A stretch of 6,541 nt of DNA, taken from an uncultured Akkermansia sp. (GTDB lineage Bacteria; Verrucomicrobiota; Verrucomicrobiia; Verrucomicrobiales; Akkermansiaceae). This document shows positions 1 to 6,225 of the stretch, piece by piece. The stretch spans positions 1 through 6,541 of the forward strand of contig CAJGCZ010000076.1 of NCBI GenBank assembly GCA_904501975.1, in the 5' to 3' direction. Within the stretch, counting starts at the first letter, position 1. Each line of letters starts with the position of its first letter. The notes below the pieces were generated by a model. The model saw only the letters and a program-made list of their open reading frames with translations, had not been told where the DNA came from and did not search any database. The position numbers and the translations under genes were made by a program.

Positions 1-27
1 CTCCGGGGTTCCAACTAATTGGCGTCT

Positions 28-96
28 AACCCGGGGTTTCGCCGCTGACGCGGCTCCACCACCGGGCTATTTTATGGCGCCCCCATGCGGGGGCTC
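28..96. repeat. Nested palindromic intergenic repeat at the left edge
   Basis: Two GC-rich inverted repeats stand side by side. The first has imperfect outer arms at 28-34 (AACCCGG) and 62-68 (CCGGGCT), six of seven pairs matching, around a perfect inner stem at 41-45 (GCCGC) and 50-54 (GCGGC) with loop TGAC. The second is a perfect 6 bp stem, 79-84 (GCCCCC) with 89-94 (GGGGGC) and loop ATGC. There is no convincing reading frame and no T-run, so a protein gene or an intrinsic terminator is unlikely. It resembles the short GC palindromes scattered between genes in some Verrucomicrobiota and Planctomycetota, but that likeness is from memory. The element may begin before base 1. Confidence 0.55.
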
Positions 97-128
97 AGAA
101 TTTGGCTCGCTGCGCTCGCGGTATTTGG

Positions 129-245
129 GAGGAGGAACGGCTGCCGCCGTGGTGAAGAATGCCCGTTGGGCATGGTGAAGAATCTGCCTGCGGCAGATGG
201 TGAAGAACAGCTGGCGCTGTAGTGAAGAACGCACCTGCGGTGCGT
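129..245. repeat. Tandem array of five hairpins with a conserved 8-base spacer
   Basis: Five perfect hairpins follow one another: 137-150 (ACGGC/GCCGT, loop TGCC), 159-173 (ATGCCC/GGGCAT, loop GTT), 182-198 (ATCTGCC/GGCAGAT, loop TGC), 207-220 (ACAGC/GCTGT, loop TGGC) and 229-245 (ACGCACC/GGTGCGT, loop TGC). The 8-base spacer before hairpins 2, 3 and 4 is GGTGAAGA, before hairpin 5 AGTGAAGA, and before hairpin 1 a diverged GAGGAGGA. All 30 stem pairs are Watson-Crick, every stem starts with A and ends with T, and no two stems share a sequence. The constant part is the spacer and the variable part is the palindrome, so this is not a CRISPR array. It lies 128 bases beyond the end of the transporter operon. 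The function is unknown to me; a mobile or replicating hairpin repeat, or a structured RNA, are both possible. Confidence 0.8.
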
Positions 246-373
246 CGTACGGAGGACCGACAAGCTCCCATTTATCAACTGTATAGTTTAACAGAGCCTA
301 CAATTTACGATGTACAATTGATTACGTTGGGCGGCTATGCTGCGGGGCTTACAAATCAACAACCCGGGCGTTC
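246..373. other. Gene-free stretch between hairpin array and permease gene
   Basis: No gene is visible here. At 248-262 a motif TACGGAGGACCGACA resembles one at the other end of the window (6368-6381). AT-rich DNA follows, with a short imperfect direct repeat: 299-309 (TACAATTTACG) and 313-326 (TACAATTGATTACG). This is where the terminator of the minus-strand operon would be expected, but I find no strong stem followed by a T-run in the minus direction. Confidence 0.5.
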
Positions 374-1510
374 TTACTTAAGCACGCGGCCGATGTCGCG
401 GTGGGCGGCGATGAAGACGGGGATAGCAGAGATGAAGACGCACACCAGCAGGGTAGCGGCAATAAGGTGCACCTCCGTTGCAATCTCGGGCAAGGTGACG
501 CGGTAGTTACCCAGTTTCAGCAGTTGCTGTACAATAAAGCTTTGCCCCTGCATAAAGACATACAGCGCTGCGGCGGCAGAGCCAAAGACGAGCAGCAGGT
601 TTTCTGCAATAAAGGCACCTACCAGCAGGAAGGGGCGAATACCAAAACTCTTCATGAGGGTGTAAATGTACTCATTTTGGCGGTATTCGATACCGGCTAG
701 GGCCGTTAGCAAAATACCTACAATCACGCTAATACCCAGGCAAAAGGCAATGCGGCACTGCAGCTGCTTGCTCAGCGCGTTTTCCAGCTGGTCAAAGATA
801 TCGGCGGCGGAGTTGATGGCGGCTTGCGCGCCCTCGAGCTTAAAGTAGGTGCGGAAGTAGTTTTCTGCCTTCATAGCCTCTTGGGCGGATTGCAGATTGC
901 GGAGGCGCAGAATAATCATGGCGCTTCGGCCAACATGGGCGGCCTCAAATGGCAGGCTCTCGGGCTGCAGCAAAAGTGCCTTGTGCGGAATTAGGCGATT
1001 GAGCAGGTGCTGTTGCGGCAGGGGGTAGGCCACGGCATCCAACCGCATGCCGTTTATGGTAACATGTGTGGGGCCGGGGCGGGTATGCCAGCGCTCTTGG
1101 TTATACAATACTGTAGGCTTGCCGCTGGGGTGCAGCAGGGGCATAATTTGCCCCATGTGCCTAAAATCGTAGGTGTACGCTGCCATGCTCTTGCCGTCTT
1201 CATCCATGGCAGAGCCTACGGATAAGAGGGTGCATGACTCCGCCCCCAGCAACTCGCGGATTTCCGTAGCGGTGGGGGTGGTGATGGGCTCCGATGCAAA
1301 AGCGTTGATAAAGACCGTATCGCCGCCGTTGCTCACAATGCGGTCCGTAATAATTTTGGCGGAAATAGCATAGCTCCCCATGCCGGCAAGCGCTGCCAGC
1401 GTGAGGAAAAACACCACCAAAACACGAGCCAACGGACTGGAGAGGCGCGCGAACCAGCGGTGCAGTGTATCTTTAGCAAGATACAGAATGGTCAAAATCA
1501 ATGATTTCAT
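374..1510 (-). CDS. ABC transporter permease, FtsX/MacB-like
   Basis: The product (378 aa from the chosen start) is an integral inner-membrane subunit of the three-gene export system. It shows the FtsX/MacB layout: a first membrane segment at about residues 28-50, a long extracytoplasmic domain at about 51-250, then three membrane segments at about 253-275, 293-318 and 346-369. The cytoplasmic loop between segments 2 and 3 (EYRQNEYIYTLMKSFGIR, about 275-292) matches the family's coupling loop, usually of the form ERRREIGILRALG. MacB-family permeases work by moving the periplasmic domain (mechanotransmission) rather than by passing substrate through the membrane; the substrate here is unknown. 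I chose the ATG at 1510, which overlaps the ATPase gene by 38 bases. An in-frame ATG at 1570 would add 20 residues and lengthen the overlap. Neither start has a Shine-Dalgarno sequence. The stop is TAA at 374-376. MacB, LolC/E and plain FtsX-like permeases cannot be told apart here. Confidence 0.85.
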   Translation of the reverse strand: MKSLILTILYLAKDTLHRWFARLSSPLARVLVVFFLTLAALAGMGSYAISAKIITDRIVSNGGDTVFINAFASEPITTPTATEIRELLGAESCTLLSVGSAMDEDGKSMAAYTYDFRHMGQIMPLLHPSGKPTVLYNQERWHTRPGPTHVTINGMRLDAVAYPLPQQHLLNRLIPHKALLLQPESLPFEAAHVGRSAMIILRLRNLQSAQEAMKAENYFRTYFKLEGAQAAINSAADIFDQLENALSKQLQCRIAFCLGISVIVGILLTALAGIEYRQNEYIYTLMKSFGIRPFLLVGAFIAENLLLVFGSAAAALYVFMQGQSFIVQQLLKLGNYRVTLPEIATEVHLIAATLLVCVFISAIPVFIAAHRDIGRVLK

Positions 1511-2105
1511 CTGCCAGTTCAAATAAGCGGCTATCGTGTGTGCTGATAATGCAAATGTGGTCTGCCGCATCTTGCATAATCAGTTTTTTAATGATGTTGG
1601 TGTTGCTGTCATCCAAGCCGGAGGTAGGCTCGTCCAGCAGAATAGTCGGTGCATTCTTCATCAGCGTGCGGGCCAGTGCGGCGCGCTGGGCTTGGCCGCC
1701 GGAGAGTTTATCGGCCCGGCGGTGGCGCAGCTCCTGCAAACCGAGGTCGGTAAGCAAATGCTCAAAGCGCGGCCGCCATTCGCGCCCGGGCAGCATGGCC
1801 ATTTCTGCAGCCAGTTTCAGGTTGCGCTCCACACTCATGAGCGGCAGCAGGTTGATGCCTTGGAACATGTAGGCAACATCCAGCCGGTGGTAGCGGCGGC
1901 TGGTCACTTTGCGCCCTGTGGGGGTGGTAATGCGCCCGCTGCTTACTTTGAGGTAGCCTGCAAGCAGCTTGAGCAGGGTTGTTTTGCCGGAGCCGGAGTA
2001 GCCTTTCAGAATCGTGATGCCGGGGCGAAACACATGCGAAAAATTGCGGATAACCGGGGTGTGGCGGTTATAGGCAAAGTTGATGGAGTCGCAAACCAGT
2101 TCCAT
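1473..2105 (-). CDS. ABC transporter ATP-binding protein, MacB/LolD type
   Basis: The 210 aa product is a complete ATP-binding cassette. Visible motifs in order are: Walker A GYSGSGKT (35-42), Q-loop FQGINLLP with Gln82, signature LSGGQ (134-138), Walker B TILLDE (154-159) with catalytic Glu159, D-loop GLDD (163-166) and switch His190 in STHD. The spacing and the MFQGINLLP and DEPTSGLD wording are typical of the MacB/LolD/FtsE group, which pairs with FtsX-like permeases, matching the gene downstream. I chose the ATG at 2105, 10 bases after the adaptor stop, because the homologous region (MELVCDSINFAY) begins there. Further ATGs at 2141 and 2210 would overlap the adaptor gene and add sequence unlike the family. 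The protein acts as a dimer on the inner face of the membrane, powering the permease. The C-terminus ends soon after the H-loop, so there is no regulatory domain. Confidence 0.93.
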   Translation of the reverse strand: MELVCDSINFAYNRHTPVIRNFSHVFRPGITILKGYSGSGKTTLLKLLAGYLKVSSGRITTPTGRKVTSRRYHRLDVAYMFQGINLLPLMSVERNLKLAAEMAMLPGREWRPRFEHLLTDLGLQELRHRRADKLSGGQAQRAALARTLMKNAPTILLDEPTSGLDDSNTNIIKKLIMQDAADHICIISTHDSRLFELADEIIDFDHSVSC

Positions 2106-2115
2106 GGCAGGCAGC

Positions 2116-3141
2116 TTATTGGGGGCAACGCAGCACAACATCTCGTGTGCCGACAATGATGATACTGTGCTGCGGGTAAACCTCTGCCACCAGTTGCTCC
2201 CAAGAGTCACAATCCGCCGCCTTGGGGTGGGCGGCTAACTGTGCCTTGCTCACGCGCAGCACGTTGCCCTCTGCCTCGTAGTGCAGGGCGGCCGTGTAGC
2301 GGCTGCCGAGCATGCGGTAGGCTGTTTCGTGGTCCTCTTGGGCAATGCGGAAGTAGTAGATGAGGGCATCGCTCTGCCCGGCGCGCTCCACCATGCGGTG
2401 GTGGAAGGGGGCGCTCAGCTTTTTACCCTCGGGCAAGGAAATAGTGGCGCTAAAGTTCTCTTCCTTCAGCAGGGAGTTTTCACCCTCATTAATAGAGAGG
2501 GTGATGTAGTAGGCGGAATCATCGCACACCGTGGCAAAGGTGCGCATGTTATTTTCCGGCAGCTTAAAGCCTTGGCGGCGCTCCTCCGCACTTTCAGGCA
2601 GGGGCACGTTGTATTGCAACTGCCCGTCAAAAGGCATGCGGATGGTGAGGGGGTCGTGCTTGCGGTCAAACTCCTTGCGCTTGCGGCGCTCCAGGGTGTT
2701 CAGCTCGCGTTGCAGCAGGTCTATGCGGGTATCAATATCCTTAAGAGACTCTGCCGTGGGGGCGTCATCCGTTCCCTGATAATCCGTGTTGTAGCGGCGC
2801 TCGCCCTCGCTGAGGGAAAGATAGAACGCCACTTGGCGGCGCTGGGCCTCAAGCTTGCGCATTTCATCTTGCTTGGCAATGCGCTCGCGCGATAAATCCA
2901 GCTCCATATCCTCGCGGTCCTGCTCGGTCTGCTCCTTGTTGATAATGGCAATAATGTCATCTTTTTTCAGGCGTTTACCCTCTTCTGCCAAATCGGTGAT
3001 AAGCCCGTTTTCCGAAAGGCGAATATCGCTGATTTGCTCCGGCACCACCTTGGCCGGGTATTTGCCGATAAGCACGGGCTCTGCCGCAGCCGTGGCCGCG
3101 GCAATGAGTCCGCTGATAACACAAATGCTCAACACTCTCAT
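2116..3141 (-). CDS. Periplasmic adaptor (membrane fusion protein) of an ABC efflux system
   Basis: The 341 aa product has a type I signal peptide (about residues 1-20, hydrophobic CVISGLIAAATAAA, likely cut before Glu21) and no lipobox, so it is probably a soluble periplasmic protein rather than a lipoprotein. Residues about 32-70 (VVPEQISDIRLSENGLITDL and following) look like the first half of a biotinyl-lipoyl fold. Residues about 70-160 are charged and heptad-like, a coiled-coil hairpin with a break near 115-130. Residues 163-177 (DPLTIRMPFDGQLQY) look like the second lipoyl half, followed by beta-rich domains to the end. This is the HlyD/MacA adaptor order, though the sequence is diverged and I rely partly on the neighbours. 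Adaptors bridge an inner-membrane transporter to an outer-membrane channel; no channel gene is in the window. The start is the ATG at 3141, which gives the signal peptide; no Shine-Dalgarno is seen. Confidence 0.78.
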   Translation of the reverse strand: MRVLSICVISGLIAAATAAAEPVLIGKYPAKVVPEQISDIRLSENGLITDLAEEGKRLKKDDIIAIINKEQTEQDREDMELDLSRERIAKQDEMRKLEAQRRQVAFYLSLSEGERRYNTDYQGTDDAPTAESLKDIDTRIDLLQRELNTLERRKRKEFDRKHDPLTIRMPFDGQLQYNVPLPESAEERRQGFKLPENNMRTFATVCDDSAYYITLSINEGENSLLKEENFSATISLPEGKKLSAPFHHRMVERAGQSDALIYYFRIAQEDHETAYRMLGSRYTAALHYEAEGNVLRVSKAQLAAHPKAADCDSWEQLVAEVYPQHSIIIVGTRDVVLRCPQ

Positions 3142-3191
3142 GAGCTTGGGGAACGAGCGAGGATGGAAAGGAAGAAATGTGCCGTGGCAAG

Positions 3192-3494
3192 TTACATGGG
3201 GAAGCCCAAGCCACCCGTCACCTTGCGCATCTCGGCCTCTGCCATGGCTTTGGCGCCGTTAATGGCATCCTGCACGGCCTTCAGCACCAGAGAAGAGAGG
3301 AACTCGGCATCCTCGGGGTCCACCACAGCGGGGTCGATGTTGATGGCGGTAATCATGCAGGTGCCGTCGGCCGTCACCTTAATTTTGCCGCCTGCGGCCT
3401 CAGCTGTGTAGTATTGTTCAGCCAAACGGGCCTGGGCATTAGCCATGTTGGCTTGCATGGCCTGGGCTTGCTTCATGAGTTTTTGGAGGTTCAT
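3192..3494 (-). CDS. ybaB: YbaB/EbfC family nucleoid-associated protein
   Basis: The 100 aa product has the family's usual length and pattern: an N-terminal helix rich in Met, Gln and Ala (NLQKLMKQAQAMQANMANAQ), a central strand region with AAGGKIKVTADGTCMITAINIDPAVVDPED (about 33-62), and a C-terminal helix (LSSLVLKAVQDAINGAKAMAEAEM). Members form dimers that bind DNA and coat the nucleoid; some have been linked to gene regulation or DNA repair. It starts at the ATG at 3494, 18 bases after the dnaX stop, which is the classic dnaX-ybaB arrangement and suggests co-transcription. In many bacteria recR comes next; here a transporter adaptor follows after 50 bases. The stretch before the start contains no Shine-Dalgarno sequence. 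The identification is firm on both sequence and context; the exact function in this organism is not shown. Confidence 0.95.
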   Translation of the reverse strand: MNLQKLMKQAQAMQANMANAQARLAEQYYTAEAAGGKIKVTADGTCMITAINIDPAVVDPEDAEFLSSLVLKAVQDAINGAKAMAEAEMRKVTGGLGFPM

Positions 3495-3512
3495 GGTATG
3501 GATACGAGGTAA

Positions 3513-5393
3513 TTAGTTTTTAATAAGAGTTGCTTTGAAGGTGCTGAGCGCCTGCTCAATGAGCGGATCGTGGTAGAACTCCTCCTCCGTGGGTTTCAGC
3601 GAGGGGGTGGGGTCCTTCTTTTCTGCGGCCGGGGCAGGCTTTTTCTCCTCGCGGGGAGCTGCCTTGGGGGCCGGGGCGGGCATCATTTCCTCAAAATTGG
3701 GCGGGGGCAAAATCTCCACCGGGGTGGGCGGCTGCACGGCGGCATCGTTCACCACGCGCAGGCTCACGCTCTTGCCGCAGCGGGCCATAGCCTGCTCGCT
3801 GATGAGGGCAGAGAAGCTCTCTCCCAGCAGGGCATCGCGTGTGTTAACGTCGTCCGGGTGAATAGCAATGGTGAGCAAACCATCGTCATCTGCAATAAAC
3901 ATGGTGCCACCCACCATGCTGCCGGTGATGGGCGATGCCTCTATGGCGGCACCCAAAATGGCATCCCAATCCTGCGGGGTAACCTGGCGCGCCGTGTTTA
4001 CATCAAAATCGCCCATGGCGGCTCCCGGCTCATCAAAGCAGGGCGGCTCGTCGTCAATTTGCTCCAGCCCGGGCGGCATCACCACATTCTCGCGCACGGG
4101 CGAGGGCTCTTGCGGCAGGGGCTGCGGGGCCACCGGGGCCGGGGCTACCGGGGCAGGCTGCGGCGCTGGTGCAGGTGCCGGGGTGGGTGCGGCCTGCACG
4201 GGCACGGCTTGCGGCATAGCCACCTGCGGCAACGGCGCCGTTGCAATCGGCGTATCGGGCAGGGGGGCACCGTTCAGGGCGCGAATAATGTCGCTGATGT
4301 TGGCCTCGGCCAGTGAGTGCACGGCCTGAATCAGGCCCATCTCCAAATACAAACGCTTATTGGTAGTGTGGCGAATCTGCTCCTCGGTGCGAGAGAGCAC
4401 CTCCATCAGGCGAATGATTTTATCCGTGGGGGTGCGGTCCAGCAAGCCTTGCAGCGTCTCTCGCCATTGCTCCGGTATGTTGGCCGATGCCTCTTGCGGA
4501 GCCACCTTAGCAATCAGTAGCTCGCGCACGGCAGCCATCAGCTCAGAGAGCAGCTGCCCCATATCGCGGCCGGCCTCTGCCAGCTCGTGCACCAAGTGCA
4601 GAAGGCTCGGCAACTGGCGGTCCAAGGTATAGACGAGCGCGCGTGCCACGGTTTCGCGCCCCGTCACGCCGAAAATGTCGTTTACATTCTGCTCGGCAAT
4701 GTGGTTGCCACAGAACGATACCAGCTGGTCGAGCATCGATTGCGCATCGCGCATACCGCCCTCGGCCACGGTGGCAATGGCGTATGCGGCTCCCTGCGTC
4801 AGCGTCACACCTTCATTGGCGGCAATATTCACCAAGTGGTTGGCAATAATATCCGTAGGAATCGGGCGCAGGTCAAAACGCTGGCAGCGGGAAAGAATGG
4901 TGGGCAAAATCTTATGCGGCTCCGTGGTGGCGAAAATGAACATCACGTGCGCGGGCGGCTCCTCCAGCGTTTTCAGCAGAGCATTGAAGGATTCCTTCGT
5001 GAGCATGTGCACCTCGTCAATATACACAATGCGGTAGTTGCCGCGCGTGGGCGCAAACTGCACGTAGTCGCGCAGGTCGCGTATGTTATCAATACCGCGG
5101 TTGGAGGCACCGTCAATCTCCTGCACATCCAGGTTGCGGCCTTCGGCTATCTCCATGCAAATATCCTCATCCGGGTCAAAATCCACTTTCGGCCCGCCGG
5201 AGCAGTTGAGTGCCTTCGCAAAAATGCGTGCGGTAGAGGTTTTGCCCGTGCCGCGGGGGCCTACAAAAAGATACGCGTGCGCCAAGCGCTTTTGCTCAAT
5301 GGCGTTGCAAAGAGTGCGCACTACATGGTCTTGCCCCAGTACATCCTTAAATGTGCGGGGTCTGTATTTTCTGGCAAAAACCTGATAACTCAC
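3513..5393 (-). CDS. dnaX: DNA polymerase III subunit gamma/tau (clamp loader ATPase)
   Basis: The 626 aa product is the motor subunit of the complex that loads the sliding clamp on DNA. It opens with the typical YQVFARKYRPRTF. Walker A is GPRGTGKT (45-52), Walker B VYIDEVH (123-129), sensor 1 ATTEP (155-159), the SRC arginine finger 168-170 and sensor 2 GGMRDAQS (212-219). AAA+ domains cover about 1-240 and the oligomerisation domain about 245-365. A Pro/Ala linker (about 375-440) leads to a tau-like part (about 460-552), a second Pro/Lys-rich linker and a conserved-looking tail (YHDPLIEQAL). The four-Cys zinc module keeps Cys64 and Cys79 but has Asp73 and Glu76 in place of the two middle cysteines. 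The start is a GTG: an in-frame TAG lies four codons upstream and no ATG intervenes. No Escherichia-type frameshift site that would give a gamma form is apparent. Confidence 0.97.
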   Translation of the reverse strand: MSYQVFARKYRPRTFKDVLGQDHVVRTLCNAIEQKRLAHAYLFVGPRGTGKTSTARIFAKALNCSGGPKVDFDPDEDICMEIAEGRNLDVQEIDGASNRGIDNIRDLRDYVQFAPTRGNYRIVYIDEVHMLTKESFNALLKTLEEPPAHVMFIFATTEPHKILPTILSRCQRFDLRPIPTDIIANHLVNIAANEGVTLTQGAAYAIATVAEGGMRDAQSMLDQLVSFCGNHIAEQNVNDIFGVTGRETVARALVYTLDRQLPSLLHLVHELAEAGRDMGQLLSELMAAVRELLIAKVAPQEASANIPEQWRETLQGLLDRTPTDKIIRLMEVLSRTEEQIRHTTNKRLYLEMGLIQAVHSLAEANISDIIRALNGAPLPDTPIATAPLPQVAMPQAVPVQAAPTPAPAPAPQPAPVAPAPVAPQPLPQEPSPVRENVVMPPGLEQIDDEPPCFDEPGAAMGDFDVNTARQVTPQDWDAILGAAIEASPITGSMVGGTMFIADDDGLLTIAIHPDDVNTRDALLGESFSALISEQAMARCGKSVSLRVVNDAAVQPPTPVEILPPPNFEEMMPAPAPKAAPREEKKPAPAAEKKDPTPSLKPTEEEFYHDPLIEQALSTFKATLIKN

Positions 5394-5463
5394 GCGCCTA
5401 TTCTACCTGATTCACCACCACCCCGCAAGCAAAAACTAGGCTATCGAGTTCGTAACTACAAAA

Positions 5464-6147
5464 TTACAGAGCTTGGCATGGCTTTCCGCCGCCGCCACCA
5501 TGCGGGGGTATTGGTTGAGCCGGTAACATCATTTTTTCAACATACAGAATATTTTTATTCAAATAATCAAACTGTAATTCACACACGAGCGTTTTATCAA
5601 TCCATTCATGATGGCACAAGGTTAAAATAAGACCGGTATGCCCCATGTGTCCATTTTCGGCAATATCAATGTTTCCGGTTAGTTGATGATGTGCTGCAAT
5701 TTTTAATATCGCGGAATCCTCCTTTTCCATCACGAAAGATATAGAGGAACACCCCCCTCGCCAAATACCATTCACCCAATCCGGAAATGTATCCCCTATA
5801 GAAATAAATCGGCTAAAATGGTACTGTTCCGTCTTATTCAATCTACTCTTTTCAAATACCTCAGACCAGCGAATCTCTATGCCAATGTGTCTTGTTCTCA
5901 ACATAGGGTATAATTTCAAATAGAAATGATACCCCTCATCTTCTACGAAAAGGAGTATATAAAACTCCGAATATTTGATGAGAGTAAGGTTAAGTTCTCG
6001 TTCTTCCATTGAATCATACAAACGGATGCATGCTCTACTTTTGTCTGTTTGAATATCCAAAATGTAGTCTGCATCATAAGAAAACAGCCATGTGCCTTCA
6101 TAATCTCGTTTAAAGCTGCTCTTGATGTTTTGAATTTCGAGTTTCAT
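5464..6147 (-). CDS. Hypothetical protein, AT-rich, possibly acquired
   Basis: I do not recognise this 227 aa product. It has no signal peptide or membrane segment, so it is probably cytoplasmic. It is rich in aromatic and charged residues, and the alternation of short hydrophobic stretches (for example WLFSYDADYILDI at 20-32, FYILLFVED at 62-70, FYLKLYPML at 75-83) suggests mostly beta structure. Cysteines are at 40, 133, 178, 189 and 224 and form no clear metal motif. The body is plainly AT-rich, with codons such as ATA, TTA and AGA that are scarce in the neighbours. The last 20 or so residues (PAQPIPPHGGGGGKPCQAL) are encoded by GC-rich DNA and look like read-through into resident sequence. 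It has its own candidate promoter, with an untranslated leader of under 25 bases, and ends 70 bases before dnaX. The open frame and promoter argue for a real gene; function unknown. Confidence 0.7.
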   Translation of the reverse strand: MKLEIQNIKSSFKRDYEGTWLFSYDADYILDIQTDKSRACIRLYDSMEERELNLTLIKYSEFYILLFVEDEGYHFYLKLYPMLRTRHIGIEIRWSEVFEKSRLNKTEQYHFSRFISIGDTFPDWVNGIWRGGCSSISFVMEKEDSAILKIAAHHQLTGNIDIAENGHMGHTGLILTLCHHEWIDKTLVCELQFDYLNKNILYVEKMMLPAQPIPPHGGGGGKPCQAL

Positions 6148-6170
6148 TTTTGTGTATGATAACTTCTGTG

Positions 6171-6200
6171 TTTATAACATAATATACAATTTCAAGTCAA
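6171..6200 (-). promoter_or_regulatory. Candidate sigma70-type promoter of the AT-rich gene
   Basis: On the minus strand a -35 box TTGACT (6200-6195, five of six consensus bases) and a -10 box TATAAA (6176-6171, five of six) are separated by 18 bases of AT-rich DNA. The start codon at 6147 lies 23 bases after the -10 box, so the leader would be about 15-18 bases long, with no Shine-Dalgarno sequence. It is the best promoter match I find in the window. It could also serve dnaX by read-through, since no terminator is visible between the two genes. Confidence 0.55.
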
Positions 6201-6225
6201 GGATAGCAATTTGTCTATATCGTAG

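Noticed and set aside
129..245. CRISPR array
   Set aside because: The conserved part is only 8 bases and the variable parts are 14-17 base palindromes, not unique spacers; no cas genes are present.
72..278. Minus-strand open frame of 68 codons in the left-end hairpin array
   Set aside because: It is encoded by the hairpin array itself and by the GC stem at 79-94, so the frame is incidental.
3635..3655. Possible -1 frameshift site G-AAA-AAG in dnaX (codons for EEKKP near residue 583)
   Set aside because: The first base is G rather than A, a GAGGAG directly abuts the site rather than lying about 10 bases upstream, and slipping would only swap the last 40 or so residues, not create a gamma-sized product.
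3570..4316. Long plus-strand open frame of 248 codons opposite dnaX
   Set aside because: It is antisense to a firmly identified gene, composed of Gly, Arg and His-rich low-complexity sequence as expected from the reverse of Pro/Ala codons.
5420..5460. tRNA-like GAGTTCGTAACT stretch near 5445
   Set aside because: It resembles a T-loop only superficially; no acceptor or anticodon stems can be built around it.
5394..5463. Promoter for dnaX (TTGTAG-17-TAGTTT on the minus strand)
   Set aside because: The -10 box matches only half of the consensus, so the match is no better than chance in an AT-rich spot.
4587..5630. Plus-strand open frame of 347 codons spanning the dnaX start
   Set aside because: It is opposite the conserved AAA+ region of dnaX and then runs into the AT-rich gene; the predicted protein has no domain pattern.
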